17,490 nucleotides of DNA from DAIRUS01 sp036803205 (GTDB lineage: Bacteria; Patescibacteriota; Minisyncoccia; Minisyncoccales; GBS-2), in assembly GCA_036803205.1 (NCBI GenBank), contig DAIRUS010000011.1, positions 1-17,490 of the forward strand, written 5' to 3'. Within the stretch, counting starts at the first letter, position 1. Each line of letters begins with the position of its first letter. A model generated the notes under the pieces. It was given only the letters and a program-made list of their open reading frames with translations. It was not told where the DNA came from and made no database searches. Positions 10,935 through 17,490 of the stretch are shown here, piece by piece. The translations under genes were made by a program, and so were the position numbers.

Positions 10935-12983
10935 ATGAAGAATAGCTTTAGATTAGTTATTTTTAGTTTATTTTTAATTGGTTTTCTTTTGTCTGCCTGG
11001 TTTGGACAAAGGAAATTAATTTTAATTTATCAACAACTTGAATCAGAAAGGATTTTTGACCGAGAAGGAAAAGAAATCGCCATTTTGCCAAATGAAAGAG
11101 GAAATGTGGCGCGATATTTAAATGAGGTTCCGCCAAAATTCAAAAAACTCTTAATTGAAAAAGAGGATAAATATTTTTACTATCACTTTGGAATTAATCC
11201 CATCAGTACTTTTCGGGCAGCGCTTGGTTATTTTAATTTGGCTCCAAAAAGAGCTTCTAGTACTATCACCCAACAATTGGTCAAAATTTTATTAGAAAAG
11301 GAGTTTGAAAGAAATTTAAAAAACAAAATTATTGAAGCCTTTTATGCTCTTTCTTTAGAAATTTTCCAGAGTAAAGAGAAGATTTTAACGATGTATACCA
11401 ATTCCCTTTATTTAGGAAACCAAGCTCAAGGAATAGCCCAGGCCAGTCAACTTTATTTTGGAGTTCTTTCCGACTTTTTAACCACAGGACAAATTCTCCA
11501 AATCTTAGCCACTATTAGTTCCCCTACTCAAAGAAATCCAGCTAAAGAAATAAACGAAAAAATCGCTTTTTCTTTGGCAGAAAAATTAAATTTAAAAGAA
11601 GATTTGGAAATTACCAACTCAAAAGTAGTTCAAGAAAATATCAAAAAATTTCTTGCCTTTAATGAAAGTTATTTTGAAATCAAAGATTTGATAAAAAATG
11701 GTTTTACAAGCACTCAATTAACAATTGACAAAGAACTCACTCAAAAAACTAGAGCAATTGTAAAAAGAAATTTGGAAGATTTAAAAGAAAAAAGGGTGAA
11801 AAATGCGGCTGCCATCGTGATTTTGTTGCCAGAAAATGAAATTTTGGCGATGGTTGGCTCGCCCAATCCCTATTCTTTTAAAGATGGTGCACAAATTAAT
11901 ATGCTTTTTCAGCCCCGGGCGGTTGGTTCTACTATTAAACCCTTCATTTACTTGAAAGCCTTTGAAAAAGGACTGAGGCCTTATACTTTAATCGATGACC
12001 GGGAATATAAATATATTACCGCTATTGGCTTTCCTTTGTATCCCCGAAATTTTGATTTACAATATCGAGGAAACGTAAATTTACATTATGCCTTAGCTAA
12101 TAGCCTTAATGTTCCAGCAGTCAAGGTCCTAGAATATTTAGGTTTAAAAAATTTTGCTGATTTTTTTGAAGGAGATTTAGGATTTCGACCCATTCAGAGT
12201 TGGGAAAATTATCAGATGGGTATCGCTTTGGGCGGGCTGGAAATGAGTCTCTGGGATTTAGCCAAATTTTTCACCATTTTCCCTCAACAAGGAGTCTTGA
12301 AGGATTTAAAAATTAATCCTCAAAACGAAAATTCAAAAAAGGAAATTGTTTCTCCTGAATATGTTCAGCTTGTCAATAAAATTTTAAGCGACCGAAAAAC
12401 CGGCATTGACCAATTTGGATTAATAAGCAATTTAAATCTACCAGAAGAAAATTATGCTTTAAAGACCGGTACCTCACGAAATTTTTTGGATAGCTGGATA
12501 ATAGGTTATACCTCTGATTTTTTAGTCGGCGTCTGGCTGGGCAATGCTGATAATGAGCCCATGAATGCCCTTTCTGGTCAAGAAGGAGCAGGTCGAATCT
12601 GGGCTGAAATTATGGAGCTCCTTTTTAACTCAAAGTATAACAAAAAAACTCCTTTCAAATTTAATCTAATTGAAGAATTTAAGATGGGAGAAGGGGTAGA
12701 ATATGGATTGAAAAAAGATGATTATCAAAGGATTAAAAATATCTTAATTGCCGAAGATAAAGGTTTAATTTTAAATCCTCATCAGGGAGATACATTTTTA
12801 TTTGAGGAAAATAGTAAAATAATTCTCAAAGCCAAAGAAAAAGTTAGTTGGTTTATCAACGGAGAATTTTTAAATCAGGGGGAAGAAGTAATTTTTTCGC
12901 CCCCAAAATCTGGCAATTATAAAATCAAAGCTCAAAATCTCTCTCAAAATGAAATTATTGAAATCTTTTTAATTGAACAATGA
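10935..12983 (+). CDS. pbpC: Bifunctional penicillin-binding protein 1C
   Basis: 682 aa; polymerises and cross-links peptidoglycan outside the membrane. One N-terminal membrane helix (about 5-23). The family-51 glycosyltransferase domain (about 45-215) has EDKYFYYHFG (catalytic E77) and STITQQLVK. The transpeptidase domain (about 285-570) has all three motifs: S332-T-I-K335 in VGSTIKPF, S390-L-N in ANSLNVPA, and K510-T-G in LKTGTS. The C-terminal 90 residues (ILNPHQGDTFLF, then VSWFINGEFLN) match the BiPBP_C domain that marks PBP1C. The gene ends in TGA, with TAG four codons later. It faces a thioester alpha-2-macroglobulin gene, the known neighbour of pbpC (E. coli yfhM). A palindromic element lies on each side. 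Confidence 0.92.
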   Translation: MKNSFRLVIFSLFLIGFLLSAWFGQRKLILIYQQLESERIFDREGKEIAILPNERGNVARYLNEVPPKFKKLLIEKEDKYFYYHFGINPISTFRAALGYFNLAPKRASSTITQQLVKILLEKEFERNLKNKIIEAFYALSLEIFQSKEKILTMYTNSLYLGNQAQGIAQASQLYFGVLSDFLTTGQILQILATISSPTQRNPAKEINEKIAFSLAEKLNLKEDLEITNSKVVQENIKKFLAFNESYFEIKDLIKNGFTSTQLTIDKELTQKTRAIVKRNLEDLKEKRVKNAAAIVILLPENEILAMVGSPNPYSFKDGAQINMLFQPRAVGSTIKPFIYLKAFEKGLRPYTLIDDREYKYITAIGFPLYPRNFDLQYRGNVNLHYALANSLNVPAVKVLEYLGLKNFADFFEGDLGFRPIQSWENYQMGIALGGLEMSLWDLAKFFTIFPQQGVLKDLKINPQNENSKKEIVSPEYVQLVNKILSDRKTGIDQFGLISNLNLPEENYALKTGTSRNFLDSWIIGYTSDFLVGVWLGNADNEPMNALSGQEGAGRIWAEIMELLFNSKYNKKTPFKFNLIEEFKMGEGVEYGLKKDDYQRIKNILIAEDKGLILNPHQGDTFLFEENSKIILKAKEKVSWFINGEFLNQGEEVIFSPPKSGNYKIKAQNLSQNEIIEIFLIEQ

Positions 12984-13092
12984 ATCTCAAATTAGTAAGA
13001 AAAAAAATTAGCCCGAAATCAAAACACAGATTTTAAAAAATCCCTCAATTTTTTTTTAATTTTTTTTAAAAATTGTTAAAACTCTTAGTAAT

Positions 13093-13144
13093 AAAAATGT
13101 ATCCACTTAACACCGCCATGGCGTAATTAAGTAAATACTCTTAG
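13093..13144. repeat. CGCCATGGCG palindromic element, copy 3
   Basis: Centred at 13118.5 in the gap between the convergent PBP1C and alpha-2-macroglobulin genes. The core CGCCATGGCG, inner arms ACTTAA and TTAAGT, and outer arms AAAATGTATCC and AAATACT match copy 1 closely. Confidence 0.75.
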
Positions 13145-13256
13145 TTTCAGTTTTGTCATCAAATTTTATTTTAACCCCTTTTAACTCCTTAGGCAATTTA
13201 TTGTCTTTCTAGTTGATAAGTTTATTTTTTATTTTTAAATTGATGGGGAGAATAAT

Positions 13257-13272
13257 AACAACGATGGTTGTT
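13257..13272 (-). terminator. Weak terminator after alpha-2-macroglobulin gene
   Basis: AACAAC pairs with GTTGTT around 4 nt, 3 nt past the stop codon, followed by ATTATTC on the minus strand. The stem is short and the T tract broken. Confidence 0.4.
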
Positions 13273-13275
13273 TCA

Positions 13276-16200
13276 CTATTTTACCTCAAAATAACTGGCG
13301 GAGGTGCGGCCAAAGTTTTCTGGAAAATACATTTCGGAGACTAAGGCTGGCAAATGGATAAACTTTCCTTTAATTAGGGCTCGCACGTAGTACTCAAATT
13401 CATAAATCCCGGGCAATAACCTTTCTTTAAATAAGAAGGCCCGGTCATCGCGAAGTTCTTTGAAATTAGGTAGAAATGATCTATTGTTATAGCGCCAAAA
13501 ATAATAATCGTAATCCCACCAATGACTTGATTCCCTTTTTTCTTCCAGCAAAAGTGATTTTTGTTCAGTTTCTAAATCCAGATTGATAATTTCCAGACCG
13601 GCAGGAATGAAGTCTTCAACTGTCACAAAATTACGACCTTCAGGAACAGTAATCTTAAGATGGACTTTTAAGACATCACCAACTTTTGCTTCTTTGACCG
13701 GATTTTTGTTTTCTTTATCCTCTAAAGCATAAATTTCTCTTTCAATGGTAAATCCTTCATCACGGGGAGGAATTTTTTCAGCTGGCAGATAATATTTCAA
13801 AGCCATATCATAATATAAAGTATTTGGTAAATTGTTGCGATTTTCTTTTAAGAAAGAGATAGTATTGATTTCATTGAATTTTAAATTAGAAAGAGGAATT
13901 TCTTTTTTGAATTGGTCTAAAATGGTTTCTTTATTAAAATGGAATTTGTCTTCTTTTTTCTCGTTAACTAACAGATCGATAATAAAATCTGATTCGGTCT
14001 CCCTTTTCCACTTTAAGAACTCAGTAAAGGCATCAACAACCGAACAAGTATTGTTGGTTGAACCCCAAGCACCATCACTGGCTCGACTGTTGAGCAACCA
14101 TCTAATAACTTTGTCCAAAACCGGAATCTCTCTTTTTTCAGTTGACAATGCCTTTAAAAATAAAGCTGTATTATTTATTGGAGTTTCATAGTAATACCAT
14201 AAGAAATTTTCGTTCGGTGATAAAAAGGCACCCCTCGAATCAATATCAATTCGATTTTCTAAAATTTGAAAGATTTTATCCTTTAAATTTTTATCAAAAT
14301 CTCCTTTGGAAAGCAAAATTGCTAAATAGGAAAGGGAGTTATTGCTAATTTTTTCATTGATAAAGTAATTATCGTTGGCAATCTCAATAATCTGGTTTCT
14401 CAATTGACTATATTTGGTAGCATCTTTTTGGAAATCAGGAAGATTAAAAAGGGTATAGGCAGTTAAAATGACAGTATTTTTTTCTTTATAAATATTATTG
14501 GTAGTAACCACTTTATAGAGAAAATCAGCTGCTCTCTTTAAGCTGTTTCTATTAATCTCGTAGCCAGCTTGAGAGAGGTTGTTTAAAGTATTAACAACAT
14601 GGAGGGTGACATAAAAGTTTGATTCTCCTTTCGGCCAAAAGCTAAATCCCCCATCATAATTTTGATAATTGTAAATTTTTGCCAAACCAATGGCCACTAC
14701 TTCATCAATAGTGTATTCCCTACCTTCTGCGTCTTTGATTTTTTCAAGTTTAAATTTATCAGCTAAATTTGGCAAATCGAGACTTTTTTTCACAATGGCA
14801 ATGGCGTTTAATCTACTGGCTATCTGCTCAACACAATCATAGGGGAACTGCAATAAATAATTAAGAGCATCAGACAAAAAGATAGCTAAGGTTGCCGAGC
14901 TTTTAATTGTTAGCTCTCCCTTATCTTTGACAATATTGTCTGGCAAAAAGACATATTCTTTTGTTTCTTTGGCTCGAGTATAATTTGAGGTAGCAGTTAC
15001 TTCGTAAGTGTTGTTTCGGGTAATTTTAATTGATTGCTCAACTGTATCTTCCAAACCATCGGTTTTGGCTGAAAGTAAAAAGTAATGTTCTTCTTGTGCA
15101 TAATTAGGGGGAGCTTGAACCTTAAAATAAAAAGTTTGACTTTCTTCTGGTTTTAAAGTCAAAGTCTTTTCTGGGGAATCATCTAATTTAAGGGTTTGGC
15201 TTTCAAACTTCAAAAGAATTTTCTGGGTTTTTTTGCTTTGGTTGAAAATTTTTGCTCCAATGAAAAATTCGTCACCGGGGATAACAAATCTTGGTTTCAA
15301 AGGAGTAACCATCAATTCTTTTTTTGTTAGAAATTCCAGATAACTCACTCCCAATTTGGTATCTTTGGTTACTCCTACAACTTCGGTTTGCCAGGTGGTC
15401 AAATTGTCAGGCAGAGTAAATTCAACCTTAGCTCTACCTAAAGCATCGGTTTTAATTTGGGCTTCCCAAAATGCTGTCTCTTTAAAAATTCCTCTCTTTT
15501 TCTTAGCTAAATCTTCCGCTCCACTAACACCATTTCCATCTCCTCCTTTGCCATCCTCCATTATGTCAACTTCTGTTTCTACTAAAACATTTTTCAAATT
15601 AGAAGCAGTAGATACGATTAAGGGAAACCTACTATAGAAAAATGTCACCGGATTTTTCTTGGGATTTCCTTTTAAAGCCAAAACGCTTAAATCAACCACT
15701 GCCACTGAGAGTTCAGCCGAAACTGGTTGATCTTTAAAATCTTTGGTTTTAATATCTAAAATAACTTTTTCTCCGGGAAGATAATATTTTTTATTTGATT
15801 GAATTTCAATTTTTAATTCCCTTTCTTGAGTATTGACAGTAAACTCTACTCCGCCACATTTAACTGATGGCTCTGACGAAATTAAAGTGACTGAAAGGAA
15901 AATATTTGGCACATATTCCGATTTTGTTTCAAAACTATATTGATAAAGGTTCCCTGAAATCTCTCTAATTTGATATTCAAAAATCTTCCCTCTTTCAACG
16001 ACAATTAAAGCCTTAGCCCTGGCGTAAGGGGATTTGATAATAATTTTTCCCTCTTCTCCCACCGTCAAATTTTTCTTTTCCGCCACCAGTTCTAAGAAAG
16101 TATCTTCGCTCGGTCTAATTGAAACCTGACTGGGACCGGAAACATAAAAATCATAAATCGAGAAAACTAAATTTCCCTTTTTGTCTTTGGCTGACACTTC

Positions 16201-17490
16201 TGCCTCGTAACTTCCTTCTTCGGTAATTTTTAATCTTTGAGTAAAATTTCCCTTCTCATTAGTATCAAATTGAAAAGCCTGAACTAAATCTCTTTTCTTC
16301 TCCCAATCATAATAATATCGACCATTAGCTTCCTGCCTTTTTACCCAGATCCAGTCAATCTTATAAATTTTCAGCTCAATATTTTTTACCTTCTGTTCTT
16401 TGCCCTCGGTATCAACTGATTTTACCTTGATATTAAAGTCCTCACCCTTGGTAAGAAAATAGCGATCAGTTTTTACTCCCAGATAAAATTCGCCCGCATG
16501 GACGATAAATGACTTTTGAGCCGAAACGGTTTGGCCTTGGGGATTTTTGACCGTGACGTCAATAACAAAAATTTTGCTCTTTCTTTCTGTTTCTTTAAAC
16601 AGTTTATCAAAATCAAGCTCTTCTAAAATTTCAGCTTCTCCCTTTTGACTAAGATTAGTCTTTCTCCTTAAAATGAATTTATCTCCATAACCGGAAGGCC
16701 AATAATACCAGTCGCTATCAAAACGAAAATATTCGTCTTGATATCTGTCAAAATAATAGTTTTGAGAAGAAATAGTATAATAAACCTCACCTCCTTCCAA
16801 AGGTACACCAAAATAGTAATTGGCTTCAACTTTGAGCTGAAGCTTATCTTTTGAAATGTATTCTTCTTTATCAGTTTTTAATTTGACTTCAAAAGGTGCG
16901 GGAAGATATTCTTGAACATCAAAATAATAACAAAAATACTGATCTCCAGTACAAACTCGATAAGAACCCAAGGGGGCGTCTTTTGGTAGAACGAGTTTGG
17001 TATTGAATGTGCCAAAATCAGAAATAGCTAAATCCTGATTGAAAATCTCGTCATTCCGGGAATTATGAACCTTGAGGTTAATTTTTTCCACACCAATCTC
17101 ATAATCTCCATCAAAACCCTGACGATAAATCCCTTTAATGAAAACTTCTTGAGATGGACGATAAATTGGTTTATCAGTATAAAGATAAATTTTTTTGGCT
17201 AAAAACCACTCTCCTCCATATTTTAATTGGCTCCTTTTAGTAAGTAAAACCGTTGAGTCTTCGCCTTTTTCAACAATAACTGCCTCGACTTGATCAAAGA
17301 CCGTAGTCTCAGCAATTCCCTGAAAATTGGTCAAAAAAGAACCGGTAAAATTTAAATTGTCGCCCTGGTAAAAAGAAACTTTAGCTCCAACAACCGGTTC
17401 TAAATTAGTCAGATCAGTGACCCAATAAAGATTTTTAAGTTTTTTTAATTCGCTTGGTCTCAAACCATCTGATAACTCAATTTTCTTTTC
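13276..17490 (-). CDS. Bacterial alpha-2-macroglobulin with thioester, N-terminus off the window
   Basis: 1404 residues are visible. A TTG at 17461-17463 could be read as start, but the frame stays open to the edge, so the true start and any signal or lipobox lie outside. These proteins trap proteases: cleavage of a bait exposes a thioester that bonds the attacker. Visible are an MG1-like part, MG2 (KIYLYTDKPIYRPSQEVFIK), a Gly-rich bait-like segment ending KKKRG, the signature ETAFW with LPDNLTTWQTEVVG, and the thioester motif CVEQ (14824-14835) in FPYDCVEQIASRL. The thioester domain follows (DGGFSFWPKGESNFYVTL, SDGAWGS), then the C-terminal MG domain (RDDRAFLFKERLLPGIYEF, YFPENFGRTSASYFEV). 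All thioester residues are intact. It converges on pbpC; in E. coli the pair is co-directional. Confidence 0.93.
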   Translation of the reverse strand, partial: EKKIELSDGLRPSELKKLKNLYWVTDLTNLEPVVGAKVSFYQGDNLNFTGSFLTNFQGIAETTVFDQVEAVIVEKGEDSTVLLTKRSQLKYGGEWFLAKKIYLYTDKPIYRPSQEVFIKGIYRQGFDGDYEIGVEKINLKVHNSRNDEIFNQDLAISDFGTFNTKLVLPKDAPLGSYRVCTGDQYFCYYFDVQEYLPAPFEVKLKTDKEEYISKDKLQLKVEANYYFGVPLEGGEVYYTISSQNYYFDRYQDEYFRFDSDWYYWPSGYGDKFILRRKTNLSQKGEAEILEELDFDKLFKETERKSKIFVIDVTVKNPQGQTVSAQKSFIVHAGEFYLGVKTDRYFLTKGEDFNIKVKSVDTEGKEQKVKNIELKIYKIDWIWVKRQEANGRYYYDWEKKRDLVQAFQFDTNEKGNFTQRLKITEEGSYEAEVSAKDKKGNLVFSIYDFYVSGPSQVSIRPSEDTFLELVAEKKNLTVGEEGKIIIKSPYARAKALIVVERGKIFEYQIREISGNLYQYSFETKSEYVPNIFLSVTLISSEPSVKCGGVEFTVNTQERELKIEIQSNKKYYLPGEKVILDIKTKDFKDQPVSAELSVAVVDLSVLALKGNPKKNPVTFFYSRFPLIVSTASNLKNVLVETEVDIMEDGKGGDGNGVSGAEDLAKKKRGIFKETAFWEAQIKTDALGRAKVEFTLPDNLTTWQTEVVGVTKDTKLGVSYLEFLTKKELMVTPLKPRFVIPGDEFFIGAKIFNQSKKTQKILLKFESQTLKLDDSPEKTLTLKPEESQTFYFKVQAPPNYAQEEHYFLLSAKTDGLEDTVEQSIKITRNNTYEVTATSNYTRAKETKEYVFLPDNIVKDKGELTIKSSATLAIFLSDALNYLLQFPYDCVEQIASRLNAIAIVKKSLDLPNLADKFKLEKIKDAEGREYTIDEVVAIGLAKIYNYQNYDGGFSFWPKGESNFYVTLHVVNTLNNLSQAGYEINRNSLKRAADFLYKVVTTNNIYKEKNTVILTAYTLFNLPDFQKDATKYSQLRNQIIEIANDNYFINEKISNNSLSYLAILLSKGDFDKNLKDKIFQILENRIDIDSRGAFLSPNENFLWYYYETPINNTALFLKALSTEKREIPVLDKVIRWLLNSRASDGAWGSTNNTCSVVDAFTEFLKWKRETESDFIIDLLVNEKKEDKFHFNKETILDQFKKEIPLSNLKFNEINTISFLKENRNNLPNTLYYDMALKYYLPAEKIPPRDEGFTIEREIYALEDKENKNPVKEAKVGDVLKVHLKITVPEGRNFVTVEDFIPAGLEIINLDLETEQKSLLLEEKRESSHWWDYDYYFWRYNNRSFLPNFKELRDDRAFLFKERLLPGIYEFEYYVRALIKGKFIHLPALVSEMYFPENFGRTSASYFEVK

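Noticed and set aside
3047..12986. UGA read as Gly or Trp in this genome
   Set aside because: Frames of 1395, 682 and 642 codons contain no in-frame TGA, and a TGA stop at 7848 is directly followed by a terminator. pbpC ending in TGA with TAG four codons later is compatible with either code and proves nothing.
13832..15637. Plus-strand frames of 68-119 codons opposite the alpha-2-macroglobulin gene
   Set aside because: They are antisense shadows without ribosome sites or family features, fully inside a confidently assigned gene.

Overview
The window is A+T-rich, gene-dense DNA that looks like a Candidate Phyla Radiation (Patescibacteria) chromosome. No rRNA or tRNA gene is visible to fix the lineage. 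The basis is the gene set: a CAP-domain protein paired with a sortase, a PaaX/Cas2-like protein with a hydrophobic N-terminal helix, a degenerate PP2C-like protein fused through one membrane helix to a predicted propeller, a short rplJ-rplL unit, and many small secreted or membrane proteins without recognisable relatives. The long reading frames contain no in-frame TGA, so the code looks standard. A run of exactly 100 N at 7664-7763 is an assembly gap.

Left part (1-3900): a truncated Cys-rich secreted protein, a small proline-rich lipoprotein-like gene, a CAP/sortase operon, about 750 bp of decayed sequence (degenerate 17-bp repeats, a Shine-Dalgarno with no start codon, a PIN-like stub, an ORF broken by TGA), and an unrecognised 142-aa gene. 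Middle (3900-8200): the PP2C-like/propeller membrane protein; a GC-rich transcript with consensus promoter and terminator that may be a structured RNA, a leaderless proline-rich peptide, or both; a 16-codon HAD-phosphatase stub; a stand-alone RecB/Cas4-type nuclease with four Fe-S-type cysteines; a gene cut by the gap; and a small three-helix membrane protein. Right part (8200-17490): rplJ-rplL behind a recognisable L10 leader with an attenuator, a DJ-1/PfpI protein, a PaaX/Cas2-like protein, a PBP1C-type transpeptidase, and, facing it, a large thioester alpha-2-macroglobulin that runs off the right edge.

Two expression styles coexist. Several long genes have the -10 box 6-12 nt before the start codon and no real Shine-Dalgarno, which suggests leaderless or near-leaderless mRNA. 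Several small orphan genes instead have a strong AGGAGG site and a hairpin terminator touching or almost touching the stop codon.

The most notable items are: (i) a dispersed palindromic element of about 52 bp centred on CGCCATGGCG, in three successive intergenic gaps around the PaaX-like and PBP1C genes; (ii) the GC-rich hairpin transcript at about 6031-6156 with an anti-Shine-Dalgarno-like loop; (iii) the PBP1C/alpha-2-macroglobulin pair, known from Gram-negative bacteria, here in an apparent CPR genome; and (iv) the L10 leader whose long-range stem excludes a terminator abutting the rplJ start codon.
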